Source of the DNA: Pelosinus propionicus DSM 13327
GTDB taxonomy: Bacteria; Bacillota; Negativicutes; DSM-13327
Length of the DNA: 64,000 nt
NCBI RefSeq assembly: GCF_900114615.1
Contig: NZ_FOTS01000026.1
Span: 1-64,000, forward strand
Direction: 5' to 3'
Shown here: positions 16,354-24,455 of the stretch, piece by piece
How the letters are laid out: every line of letters starts with the position of its first letter
Numbering within the stretch: position 1 is the stretch's first letter
The notes under the pieces: model-generated
Told to the model about the DNA's origin: nothing
Databases searched by the model: none
Seen by the model: only the letters and a program-made list of their open reading frames with translations
Program-made: the position numbers and the translations under genes

Positions 16354-17343
16354 ATGATGAGCGTAATTACTAAAGCAGCTTTATTAAAAGGACAGCGTGA
16401 TATTGAATTAATTGAAAAGGAATTAGTTGCGGGAGAGGATGAAGTAATTGTTCGAAATCATCTTATGGGTATCTGCGGATCGGATAAGAATTTCTATCTC
16501 GGACAGCTTCCTCCGAAAACAGCAGAATTTCGTCAAGATCCTAAATTTCCTTTCTATCTTGGCCATGAAAGCGGCGGTACTGTAGTGGAAATTGGCTCAA
16601 AGGTACGTGAGGTGAAGCCTGGCGATAAAGTCATGTGTTTTGGTTGGAATAATAACTTTGCGGAATACTTTAAAGCTAAGGTTTGGGAATTACAGATTGT
16701 TCCTGAAGGATTGGATATGGATTTAGCAAGTTTAGGTGAACCAATTGCCTGCGGAATGTTCTCGGGCCTAACAACTGGTACGAATATTGGTGATACTGTA
16801 GTGGTAATGGGCGGTGGATTTGCTGGACAAATTATTGCTCAGTGTGCCAAAAAACAGGGGGCGTCCCAAGTGATTGTGGCTGATGTTGAAGACGGTAAAT
16901 TAGCAATTGCTAAAAAACTTGGAGCGGATGTAACCATTAATAGCAGAAATGTAGATGTTGTTAATTATGTAAAAGACCTCACAGATGGAATTGGTGCAGA
17001 CGTTGTTGTAGAAGCTGCTGGAGTTGAGTCTTCTTTTAATGCAGCATCAGAGTTAATTAAGCATAATGGCATATTTGTTTTCTATAGCTGGATGACAAAA
17101 CCAGTGAACTTGAACATTAGTCGTTGGCATGATGATGGATTGGAATTCCGTAATACCTGTCTTGTCCATCATACTCGTCAGCAGCGTGAAGTATGGACCC
17201 CTTGGGCATTACGTCCAGTAGTTAAAAATATTATTGACATCAAATCATTGATTACTCATGAATTTAAGTTGGATAATATAAAAGATGCTTTCGAAACTGC
17301 AGTAGAAGACGAGAGTGCCATTAAAGTTGTCTTAAGACCATAA
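16354..17343 (+). CDS. Zinc-type MDR alcohol/polyol dehydrogenase
   Basis: Two adjacent ATG codons (16354 and 16357) follow AGGAG; the first is used here and a GTG at 16348 is too close to the site. The about 329-residue cytoplasmic enzyme belongs to the medium-chain dehydrogenase family. Catalytic zinc ligands appear as Cys in GICGSDKNF near residue 40 and GHESGG near 68; the nucleotide-binding motif is VVMGGGFAGQIIAQ near 150, followed by an acidic residue at the end of strand 2 (VADVED) that suggests NAD(H). The four-Cys structural zinc cluster of typical members is absent. With the sugar-acid-like MFS carrier downstream and a sigma-54 activator upstream, it probably oxidises an imported polyol or sugar acid. 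Confidence 0.85.
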   Translation: MMSVITKAALLKGQRDIELIEKELVAGEDEVIVRNHLMGICGSDKNFYLGQLPPKTAEFRQDPKFPFYLGHESGGTVVEIGSKVREVKPGDKVMCFGWNNNFAEYFKAKVWELQIVPEGLDMDLASLGEPIACGMFSGLTTGTNIGDTVVVMGGGFAGQIIAQCAKKQGASQVIVADVEDGKLAIAKKLGADVTINSRNVDVVNYVKDLTDGIGADVVVEAAGVESSFNAASELIKHNGIFVFYSWMTKPVNLNISRWHDDGLEFRNTCLVHHTRQQREVWTPWALRPVVKNIIDIKSLITHEFKLDNIKDAFETAVEDESAIKVVLRP

Positions 17344-17386
17344 GTAATAATTTCATTCCAGACTATGCAATAAAGGAGAAATACTA

Positions 17387-18697
17387 ATGGAAAAGGCAAC
17401 TAAAACTCGGTATTGGGTATTGTTTATTGTATGTATACTCTATTTTATAACGTATGTAGATCGGGTTAATATTTCAGTAGCAGCCCCGCTCATCATGAAA
17501 GAATTTAATATTAGTAAGGTTGAGCTTGGAGTCGTCTTTGCCGCTTTTTCCTGGGCGTATTCCATATTCCAAATTCCTGTTGGTATGCTAGGCGATAAAT
17601 ATGGTCCCCATAAGGTTTTAACTGTACTTGTCGTTTTGTGGGCGGCAGTGGACGTTATGACGGGTTTAGCCTGGAGTTTTACGTCTTTAATTGTGATTCG
17701 CTTTTTATTTGGAATATGCGAATCAGGTGCATTTCCTACTGCTACTCGGGCTTTTTCTCACTGGATTCCTGCAACGGAACGCGGTTTCGTACAAGGTCTA
17801 ACTCATGCTTGTTCTCGTCTCGGTGGGGCGATTACTCCTATTCTTATGGTAGGGATTATGAGCCAATTTGGCTGGCGGCCAGCCTTTTATTTCGGCGGTG
17901 CAATTGCTCTGGCTTGGGCCATCATTTGGTTCATTTGGTATCGGAATAAACCAGAAGAATTGCAGGCCAAATGGGGCGGTATTAATCAGGCCGAAATTGA
18001 TCTGATTTATCAAGGACAAGTTAAGAAAAAAGTAGCTCAAAAACTGCCCTTCCGCACACTTATTAAAAGCAAAAATCTTTGGTGCCTTTGCTTAGCATAT
18101 ATTTGCTATAATTATACACTCTGGATTTTCTTAACTTGGCTTCCCACTTACCTGGTGGACGCTCGCGGTTTTGCTATTATGACAATGGGGATCTTTGCAA
18201 GCTTGCCGCTTTTTGCTGGTACCATTGGTGATACCTTAGGGGGCTGGCTATCCGATAAGATTTGGAAACATACGAAGAATGGTAAAATTGCTCGTCGTGG
18301 TGTGGCTATGGCTGGCTTTCTCATTGCAGCCTTTTGTATGATTCCGGGGGCCATGACAGACTCTCAATATCTCTCCGTATTTTTGCTCGCTTGTGCCTTG
18401 TTTGGCCTTGAGATGACTGTGGGAGTATTCTGGGCAACCTGTCTTGATATTGGACATGATTATGCAGGTACTGTATCAGCAACAATGAATTCTATCGGTG
18501 CAATCGGATCAGCAATGACTCCGTTGATCTTTGGTTTTATAGTACAGCGAACGGGATCTTGGGTATATCCTTTTGTGCTTGCCAGCGGGATTCTTATAAT
18601 TGGGACTTTTCTTTGGACTAAAATTAATCCTGAAGTATCTCTTATTGAAGAACTTGAACTATTGGACTCTTCAGACCTAAATAAAAAGGAAGTATAG
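17387..18697 (+). CDS. MFS transporter, anion:cation symporter (ACS) family
   Basis: The 436-residue protein has 12 membrane segments and the features of the ACS branch (glucarate, galactonate and related organic-anion symporters): N-terminal YFITYVDRVNISVAAP, the GDKYGPHKV loop between segments 2 and 3, and FLFGICESGAFPTATRAFSHW in segment 4 (seen as GICESGAFPTATR). It probably brings in a sugar acid or similar anion with protons. It lies 43 bases after the dehydrogenase gene, in the same sigma-54-controlled unit, and ends at a strong terminator. Confidence 0.88.
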   Translation: MEKATKTRYWVLFIVCILYFITYVDRVNISVAAPLIMKEFNISKVELGVVFAAFSWAYSIFQIPVGMLGDKYGPHKVLTVLVVLWAAVDVMTGLAWSFTSLIVIRFLFGICESGAFPTATRAFSHWIPATERGFVQGLTHACSRLGGAITPILMVGIMSQFGWRPAFYFGGAIALAWAIIWFIWYRNKPEELQAKWGGINQAEIDLIYQGQVKKKVAQKLPFRTLIKSKNLWCLCLAYICYNYTLWIFLTWLPTYLVDARGFAIMTMGIFASLPLFAGTIGDTLGGWLSDKIWKHTKNGKIARRGVAMAGFLIAAFCMIPGAMTDSQYLSVFLLACALFGLEMTVGVFWATCLDIGHDYAGTVSATMNSIGAIGSAMTPLIFGFIVQRTGSWVYPFVLASGILIIGTFLWTKINPEVSLIEELELLDSSDLNKKEV

Positions 18698-18748
18698 AAG
18701 TTAGAATGCTCTAAAGAGCAACAAGTAGAGAGTGATTTGGTTTTTTAA

Positions 18749-18792
18749 AAAATATAAGAGAAGGCGCCCTATGAGGCGCTTTTCTTATATTT
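18749..18792 (+). terminator. Terminator after MFS gene
   Basis: AATATAAGA and GGCGC arms pair with GCGCC-type and TCTTATATT arms around CTATGA. It closes the dehydrogenase-MFS unit. Confidence 0.8.
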
Positions 18793-18863
18793 AATTCTTT
18801 TCTATAAATCAAATGAATTTTAAATCCTTTTATTCGATGATAATGTATATCGCATAGGAGGTG

Positions 18864-19031
18864 TTGGTTATTTCTAGTATAAATTTTAAAGAATTGCAAG
18901 AGGAAATAGAACGGATGCGCCTAAATTTGATTCATATTGTTGCAAGTAAAGGACCAGTATCAACGGAAGCAATACAAATAAGCCGGGCATTAGATACTAA
19001 AATAAAAGATTTTTATCAACATAAAAGATAG
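18864..19031 (+). CDS. Spo0E-like aspartyl-phosphate phosphatase
   Basis: This 55-codon gene encodes a two-helix protein with the Spo0E signature: ELQEEIERMRLNLI, a turn region with SKGPVSTEAIQ, then SRALDTKIKDFY, matching the family S(Q/R)xLDxxI motif. Spo0E-type phosphatases remove phosphate from Spo0A and delay sporulation, so the host is probably a spore former. The TTG start at 18864 is only 2 bases from AGGAGG, so the real start may be a nearby non-ATG codon such as the ATT at 18870. It stands alone between two terminators. Confidence 0.8.
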   Translation: MVISSINFKELQEEIERMRLNLIHIVASKGPVSTEAIQISRALDTKIKDFYQHKR

Positions 19032-19094
19032 TCATTTCAAAGAAATAGTCCGTAGTTCTCTTTGTTTCTCCGCTATTAAATATAAGGCAGTACT

Positions 19095-19140
19095 AAGGTG
19101 TTTAAAAAGCTAATGTGTAGCTTTTTAGGCATCTTTTTTT
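19095..19140 (+). terminator. Terminator after Spo0E-like gene
   Basis: TAAAAAGCTA pairs with TAGCTTTTTA, flanked by AGGTG/CATCT and followed by TTTTTTT. Confidence 0.75.
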
Positions 19141-19165
19141 ATAAAATGAGAAAATTGAAAATGCA

Positions 19166-19217
19166 TTTACAAATAATTATAACAGTGTTATATTAAAAAT
19201 ATAACACTGTTATAATT
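19166..19217 (+). promoter_or_regulatory. Promoter with double TetR-type operator
   Basis: TTTACA (19166-19171), a 17-base spacer and TATATT (19189-19194) form a sigma-A promoter. It is covered by two copies of TAACA-N-TGTTA (19180-19190 and 19202-19212), with centres 22 bases apart, together forming a perfect 19-base inverted repeat. Such a pair would block polymerase and suits two TetR dimers side by side. The TetR gene at 20657 is the last gene of the unit, so autoregulation is likely. Confidence 0.75.
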
Positions 19218-19247
19218 AAGAATGTCAATTTCGAAGGGAGCATCACT

Positions 19248-20630
19248 ATGAAGATTATTGTGCTCAATGGAAGTCCAAAGGGTGAAAGAAGCGTGACTAT
19301 GCAGTATATTGATTTTATTCGAAAGAAATTTCCTCAGCATGAGCTAAAAATACTCAATATAGCACAGCGCGGCAAAGAAATCGAAAATAGGAAAGATGTA
19401 TTCCAAGAAGTGATCGAAGAGATAAACAAGGCTGATGGTGTATTATGGGCTTTCCCGTTATATGTATTTTTGATTCCTTCTCAATACAAACGATTTATCG
19501 AGCTGATAACCGAGCGATCGGCAGCAGTTGCTTTTAAAGGTAAACCTGCTGCCATCTTAACGACATCAATTCACTTTTATGATCATACCGCTCACAATTA
19601 TGTGCATGGCATTTGCGATGACCTTGACATGAACTTTTATGCATCTTACTCAGCTGAGATGTATGATTTATTAAAAGAAAGGGAAAGAGAAAAGATATAT
19701 AATTTTTCTCGAGGCTTTTTTGAAGCGATAGACAGAAGAGCTCCTGGGATAAAAGTCTATCCTTCATTGAATGTGGAGACGACTGAATATATTCCTAGTT
19801 CCTCCTTAGATGCGATAGATACTCAAGGTAAAAAAATATTGATTGTAACCGATGGAGAAGAACATCATCTTAATCTTAACCGGATGGTGAACAGAGTTGC
19901 CGAACATTTTACAGGGATGGCAGAAGTAATTAATCTGCACAATATTGACATTAAAGGAGGCTGCCTGGGCTGTATTCGCTGTGGATATGATAATACTTGC
20001 GTTTATAGCGGCAAAGATGGATTTATTGAATTTTATAACAGTAAAATAAAAACTGCTGATATTTTAGTTTTTGCTGGAACAATTCGTGACCGATATTTAT
20101 CCTCTTTATGGAAGACTTTTTTTGATCGAGGTTTTTTTAATACTCATATTCCATCGTTAATGGGAAAACAAATTGCTTTTTTGATTAGCGGGCCTTTGGG
20201 ACAATTACCGAATCTTAGGCAAATTATAGAGGCTTATACGGAATGGCAGCAGGCAAACCTCGTGGGGATTATAACAGATGAAGAGCCAGACTCCAAGAAG
20301 TTAGATGACTTACTTCGAGAGCTCGCGATTAGAAGTGTAGAGTATGCCAGCTCCCAATATATTAGGCCGGCAACGTTTTTGGGAGTGGGAGGACGTAAGA
20401 TATTTCGTGATGAAATATGGGGAAATTTACGGTTTCCATTTGCAGCCGATTATCGGTTTTATAAAAATACGGGCTTTTATGACTTTCCCCAGAAGGATTA
20501 CTCGAATCGAATACATAATTTAATCTTTGAGTGGATACTTAAGATTCCGGTGTTGCGTAAAAAAATTTACAATGAAATGATGGTAGAAAAAATGGTCGAA
20601 CCATTTCAAAAATTATTGAACAAGCTATAA
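19248..20630 (+). CDS. Tandem flavodoxin-like protein with iron-sulfur flavoprotein half
   Basis: The 460-residue protein contains two NADPH-dependent FMN reductase/flavodoxin-like domains. The first (about 1-180) begins with the FMN phosphate loop LNGSPKGERS; the second begins near 195 and carries Cys at 239, 242, 245 and 251 (CLGCIRCGYDNTC), a CX2CX2CX5C pattern as in iron-sulfur flavoproteins, where it holds a 4Fe-4S cluster. A fused pair is unusual because relatives are single-domain. It is probably a cytoplasmic electron-transfer or reductase protein. It forms an operon with the TetR gene 26 bases downstream, under a double operator. Confidence 0.8.
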   Translation: MKIIVLNGSPKGERSVTMQYIDFIRKKFPQHELKILNIAQRGKEIENRKDVFQEVIEEINKADGVLWAFPLYVFLIPSQYKRFIELITERSAAVAFKGKPAAILTTSIHFYDHTAHNYVHGICDDLDMNFYASYSAEMYDLLKEREREKIYNFSRGFFEAIDRRAPGIKVYPSLNVETTEYIPSSSLDAIDTQGKKILIVTDGEEHHLNLNRMVNRVAEHFTGMAEVINLHNIDIKGGCLGCIRCGYDNTCVYSGKDGFIEFYNSKIKTADILVFAGTIRDRYLSSLWKTFFDRGFFNTHIPSLMGKQIAFLISGPLGQLPNLRQIIEAYTEWQQANLVGIITDEEPDSKKLDDLLRELAIRSVEYASSQYIRPATFLGVGGRKIFRDEIWGNLRFPFAADYRFYKNTGFYDFPQKDYSNRIHNLIFEWILKIPVLRKKIYNEMMVEKMVEPFQKLLNKL

Positions 20631-20656
20631 GGCAATTCTACCATAGTGGAGGTATT

Positions 20657-21304
20657 GTGCCAGAGAATACAAAACAATTAAACACACGTGCATTAATTTT
20701 AGAAAGGGCGCGAGAACTTTTCTTATCCCAAGGTTATCATAAGGCTACCATGCGTACAATTGCTAATGTGGCAGGAATTTCTACTGGACCTTTATATTTT
20801 TACTTTCGCAACAAAGCGGAAGTGTTTTTCCATATCTGCAATGAAGCATTTGACTACCTGATTGAGGATTTTCGCCGAGTCGCATCAGAAGATAACCATG
20901 CAGGTATACGTTTGCGGAATATTTATTATGCATATAAAGCGTTTTATTATCAAGAACCTCAGCTTTTTGAAATTATGCATTTGCCGAACAATGCAATGCA
21001 AGGAATTGACATTCCGCAAGACTTGCAGGAGGTCTTAAACCACAAATCGCAGGAATTGGTCAAGATCATGGAAGGCGTTATTCAGGAAGGAATTGTTCGT
21101 CAAGAGTTACGCCCGGTTGACCCCTGTAAACTAGCTTTGTATCTATACTCTGCTACAGAAGGTATTTTTCTCTCCAGCCGCATGAATGTTTTGCAGCAGT
21201 ATGATGTAAGCCTTGATGACATGATTGACACAGCTATTGATCTAATTGGGCTAGGTATGATAGAAACTGGTAGAGAATGTCCGCCTAAAGCAGAAAAAGG
21301 ATAA
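20657..21304 (+). CDS. TetR-family repressor
   Basis: The GTG start follows GTGGAGGT. The 215-residue protein has the TetR DNA-binding domain at about residues 10-57 (ERARELFLSQGYHKATMRTI, then ISTGPLYFYFRNKAEVFF) and a divergent all-helical ligand domain. It is encoded after the tandem flavoprotein in the same direction, and the twin TAACA-N-TGTTA sites at the head of the unit are the probable targets. The ligand is unknown; an electrophile or quinone that the flavoprotein reduces would fit. Confidence 0.9.
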   Translation: MPENTKQLNTRALILERARELFLSQGYHKATMRTIANVAGISTGPLYFYFRNKAEVFFHICNEAFDYLIEDFRRVASEDNHAGIRLRNIYYAYKAFYYQEPQLFEIMHLPNNAMQGIDIPQDLQEVLNHKSQELVKIMEGVIQEGIVRQELRPVDPCKLALYLYSATEGIFLSSRMNVLQQYDVSLDDMIDTAIDLIGLGMIETGRECPPKAEKG

Positions 21305-21406
21305 AAAATTCTGGAGGATGCTTTGGATTCCTTCAGGCGTTATATTTTAGTCCATATGTGATATTTCTGCGCGCAGAGATTTATGGCTTACTTCTATGTG
21401 TTATGC

Positions 21407-21652
21407 TCACAAATGAATAATACCCATACTAGCGGGCCAATTTTTTACTTTAGCTAGCAGGTTAATCCATTCCGATGCTGATAATAGAACCTGACCAGGC
21501 TCTAAGACGTGAGCCGGTATGCGGAAGTTCTCGGCACTTCCTAAACCTGTGCCTGATAACTCGCCGCCATAAGCGGAAATTGTCATTCTGTCAATTTTTC
21601 GAATCGGGAGAGTTTGACCCAGAAAAAAGTCTTTACTCACGATAGCTCTCAT
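21407..21652 (-). CDS. Small conserved-looking protein of unknown function
   Basis: The ATG at 21652 is preceded by AAGGAGG with good spacing, which makes this 81-residue frame credible. The protein has no signal peptide or membrane segment. It contains a Gly-rich stretch (SAYGGELSGTGLGSAE) and the segment PAHVLEPGQVLLSASEWINL. I do not recognise the family. It is transcribed away from the Eis-like gene and towards the TetR gene, with no strong terminator visible between the convergent ends. Confidence 0.6.
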   Translation of the reverse strand: MRAIVSKDFFLGQTLPIRKIDRMTISAYGGELSGTGLGSAENFRIPAHVLEPGQVLLSASEWINLLAKVKNWPASMGIIHL

Positions 21653-21973
21653 GAAGTTACCTCCTTATCGATAAAAACATTCAATAATTTACTTCTTTTA
21701 TTACGACAGAAATCCTTCCCAAACGCAAAGAATGAAAGAAGCATTAACCATGAAGTAATAGAATCTTACTTTGTTTCAAATAGGAGCAGGCAAACGGTCT
21801 TTATATCCATATAAAAAATGAGTATGGTGGAATGACGGAATCGGTTTAGGGATATTCTATTAATAATCAATTCACACTACAAAACATTCCTGGAAGATGA
21901 AGATATGACAAAATACAAAGCATTATAAAATGAGAAAGAATTTTAAAGTTTAACACAGTGAAGGCAGGTTCTT
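21653..21973. other. Divergent intergenic region
   Basis: The stretch between the small unknown gene and the Eis-like gene is AT-rich and should hold both promoters. No convincing small frame, terminator or operator palindrome was found. Confidence 0.4.
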
Positions 21974-23185
21974 ATGAGTCGAGACAAAAGATTAAAAATA
22001 AAAAAGGTTGGTGTAGAACATCTAGAGCAATACAATCAACTGCTGCGGTACGTTTTTCAGGTGACTGATAATGATTTACACAGGATAGGTTGGAAAGAAA
22101 GAGATATCATCCTTGCTAAATCTCCGGTATTGGAACAAGCGGATGTTCTTGGATGGTTTGATGGAGAAAAACTAGTTTCTCAGGTTGCTGTCTATCCTTT
22201 TCAAGTGCGAATTTTCAATACGATTTATGATATGGGAGGGCTTACGGGGGTTGGCACCTTTCCCGAGTACTCCAATCAAGGGTTGATGCACAAGCTGCTC
22301 CGCCAGGCACTAGCGAACATGCGGGAGAAAAAACAGTCAATCTCTTACCTGTATCCTTACTCGATTCCTTACTACCGCCGCAAAGGGTGGGAAATCATCT
22401 CAGATAAAATAACATTTGAAGTGAAGGATTATCAATTGCCGAAGAATAAACAAGTATTTGGAGAGGCTGAACGCATTGATATTGAAAATAATGATTTAAA
22501 GGCAGTTTATGAACGTTTTGCCTTTCAAAGCCATGGAGCGATGCTGCGCAACGAGTTAGCCTGGAATGAATATTGGCGATGGGATACGGATGATTTAACA
22601 GCTGCAATTTATTATAATGAAAACAGACAGCCTGATGGATATGTGCTTTACTGGATTTCAGATGAAGTGTTTCACATTAAAGATATGATATTTATTAATG
22701 AAGAAGCCCGCAGCGGGTTGTGGAATTTTATCAGCGCCCATTTTTCTATGATTTCAAAGGTTGTAGGCAATATCTATACGGATGAGCCATTAGCTTTTTT
22801 GCTGGAAGATGGGGATATTAAAGAAACGATTTCTCCTTATTACATGGCTCGAATTGTAGATTTGGAGCAGTTTATTGATCAATATCCCTTTAAGGCGAAT
22901 ACTGAGAAACGTGTATGGACGTTTACCCTCGATGATCCGCTGCTGCCGTGGAACCAAGGAACTTTCACCATTTGCATTCACCCTAATGGAAAAGGTGAGG
23001 TAGCCCGAGTAGGAGAGCGAAGCAAGTCCAAGATCGATATCCAAACCATGACGACCATGCTGCTCAGTTATAAAAGTCCGAGTTATCTTCATAAAATAGG
23101 CCGCCTTTCATGTAGTTCGGAAACCGTTCAGATGCTGGAAGATGCTATTTTTCAGCAAACCCTTTATTTTTCAGATTACTTTTAG
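21974..23185 (+). CDS. Eis-like GNAT acetyltransferase
   Basis: The 403-residue protein has the layout of the Eis/ YkkB-like group: a first GNAT domain (residues 1-150) with the acetyl-CoA loop TFPEYSNQGLMHKLLRQAL near 99, a second GNAT-like domain (about 160-290) and an SCP2-like C-terminal domain. It ends in Phe (SDYF), and in mycobacterial Eis the terminal Phe carboxylate is the catalytic base. Eis acetylates aminoglycosides and other amines; many Firmicutes relatives have no known substrate. It is a single-gene unit with its terminator overlapping the stop codon. Confidence 0.85.
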   Translation: MSRDKRLKIKKVGVEHLEQYNQLLRYVFQVTDNDLHRIGWKERDIILAKSPVLEQADVLGWFDGEKLVSQVAVYPFQVRIFNTIYDMGGLTGVGTFPEYSNQGLMHKLLRQALANMREKKQSISYLYPYSIPYYRRKGWEIISDKITFEVKDYQLPKNKQVFGEAERIDIENNDLKAVYERFAFQSHGAMLRNELAWNEYWRWDTDDLTAAIYYNENRQPDGYVLYWISDEVFHIKDMIFINEEARSGLWNFISAHFSMISKVVGNIYTDEPLAFLLEDGDIKETISPYYMARIVDLEQFIDQYPFKANTEKRVWTFTLDDPLLPWNQGTFTICIHPNGKGEVARVGERSKSKIDIQTMTTMLLSYKSPSYLHKIGRLSCSSETVQMLEDAIFQQTLYFSDYF

Positions 23186-23211
23186 CAGCCTTATGCATAA
23201 GGCTGCTAAAA
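23180..23211 (+). terminator. Perfect 32-base palindrome at the Eis-like stop codon
   Basis: The arms are TTTTAGCAGCCTTATG and its complement, with no loop, so the folded hairpin would open a few central bases. The stop TAG lies inside the left arm. The A-run after it on this strand is followed by a T-rich stretch, so it probably terminates the gene. Confidence 0.7.
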
Positions 23212-23226
23212 GTATTTATTTTGTAC

Positions 23227-23256
23227 TTGACAATAATAATATACATATGGCATGAT
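23227..23256 (+). promoter_or_regulatory. Promoter of the leader RNA
   Basis: TTGACA (23227-23232), an 18-base gap and an extended TGG-CATGAT box (23248-23256) give a plausible sigma-A promoter starting near 23263. Confidence 0.55.
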
Positions 23257-23262
23257 TAAGAC

Positions 23263-23396
23263 CATAATTAATTTTGATTAGCAGGGGCAAAAGCCGCTAA
23301 TTGATAAATTGATGAATATAAGACGACTTACTCTAAGCTGATCACAATAAATGAAGGCTAAAGATGCGCGCCCTATGCGCTTCTTTAGCCTTTTTT
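23263..23396 (+). promoter_or_regulatory. Unclassified leader RNA with terminator (possible riboswitch or attenuator)
   Basis: About 90 bases separate the predicted transcription start from a strong terminator, and the coding gene begins only about 30 bases later with no other promoter in that gap. The upstream part can form at least one hairpin (ATTAGC at 23277-23282 with GCTAAT at 23296-23301 around a GGC/GCC inner stem). The arrangement is that of a transcription attenuator or riboswitch for the importer genes. It does not match the TPP, guanidine, SAM, purine, preQ1 or glycine consensus sequences that I know. Confidence 0.5.
23354..23396 (+). terminator. Terminator within the leader of the SsuABC-like operon
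   Basis: AAGGCTAAAGA pairs with TCTTTAGCCTT, extended by GCGC/GCGC, and is followed by TTTTTT. It would stop transcription before the binding-protein gene unless an alternative fold forms. Confidence 0.85.
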
Positions 23397-23428
23397 GATT
23401 TGTCTTAGAAAAAGAAAGGAATGAGGAA

Positions 23429-24427
23429 ATGATTGTTAAAGAGGTTAAAGCACTAATTTTACTAATTACTATGATGGTGATTGTAGTAGCAGCAGGTTGC
23501 GGTAGTAGTAATACCGCACAACAGTCAGCGGCAAAGTCTGCTAAAGAGGTGGTAGAATTCAAGTACCCAGAACTTGTTTATTTTGACTATATCTATTTAG
23601 CAGATGAACTAGGATATTTTAAAGATGCGAACGTTCGGCCTAAGTATGTAGGAAAAATGGGAGCTGGACAAGTAATCCCTTCATTGGTAAATGGGTCAAT
23701 TGATGTTGCTACTAGGCATACTCCAGTAGTTATTGCAGCCATTGCCAGTGGTGCAGACATTAAGATTTTTACCTCTGGAAGCAGCTCCACTAAACAATGG
23801 CCTCACATGAAATACTTTGTTCGTGCGGGCTCTGATATCAAGTCCATCAAAGATTTTAACGGTAAAACCATTGGCCTTAATAGTTTCGGGGCTTGCGCCG
23901 AATATGTAACGAAAAAATATCTGCAAGAAAATGGCGGCGATCCCAGCAGCATTAATTTCAAAACAGCACCAGATGACCAGCATGAAATGGCATTAGCAGA
24001 AGGGCACACAGACATTGCCATTATTCATCCGCCTGCTTCAGGACGTGCCAGCAATGATCCTAAATTTAAAATGTTATTCAGCGATTATGATATTGACCAA
24101 GGTCTCAGCAGTATGTGCCCTTATTCCGTGAATGGTAAATTCCTGAAGGAACATCCTGAAGCAGTAAAGGAATTAACGGAGATCCTAATTAAAACCGCTA
24201 AATGGAGTAATGCGCATCCACAGGAAGCCAAAGATATTATGGCTAAGCGTTTTAATATGAAAGCGGATCAAGTAGAACTTTATAATTTTTCAGAAGATCA
24301 GCTGGTACCAGAAGCAGGAGTGCAGTATTGGATTGACCGACTGGTTGAAGTTAATAAGCTGACACCAGGCCAGGTTAAACTGGAACAAATTTATACGAAT
24401 GAGTACAATCCTAACTATAGAAAATAA
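23429..24427 (+). CDS. ABC importer binding lipoprotein, SsuA/TauA (NMT1) type
   Basis: The 332-residue protein starts with a lipoprotein signal (VVAAGC lipobox near residue 24). The mature domain belongs to the NMT1/SsuA group: YLADELGYFKDANV near residue 55, GSIDVATRHTPVVIAAIASG near 88, and NGKTIGLNSFGACAEYV near 145. Relatives bind sulfonates, nitrate, bicarbonate or thiamine precursors. It is the first gene of a classic binding protein-ATPase-permease order. A leader RNA with a terminator controls the unit, so the transporter is probably made only under a specific nutritional condition. Confidence 0.87.
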   Translation: MIVKEVKALILLITMMVIVVAAGCGSSNTAQQSAAKSAKEVVEFKYPELVYFDYIYLADELGYFKDANVRPKYVGKMGAGQVIPSLVNGSIDVATRHTPVVIAAIASGADIKIFTSGSSSTKQWPHMKYFVRAGSDIKSIKDFNGKTIGLNSFGACAEYVTKKYLQENGGDPSSINFKTAPDDQHEMALAEGHTDIAIIHPPASGRASNDPKFKMLFSDYDIDQGLSSMCPYSVNGKFLKEHPEAVKELTEILIKTAKWSNAHPQEAKDIMAKRFNMKADQVELYNFSEDQLVPEAGVQYWIDRLVEVNKLTPGQVKLEQIYTNEYNPNYRK

Positions 24428-24455
24428 ATTACAGTAGAAAGGTGAGAAGTCTACC

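Noticed and set aside
23263-23396. Assignment of the leader RNA to a TPP, SAM, purine, preQ1, glycine or guanidine riboswitch.
   Set aside because: None of the consensus cores that I know was found; only a generic hairpin and terminator are visible.
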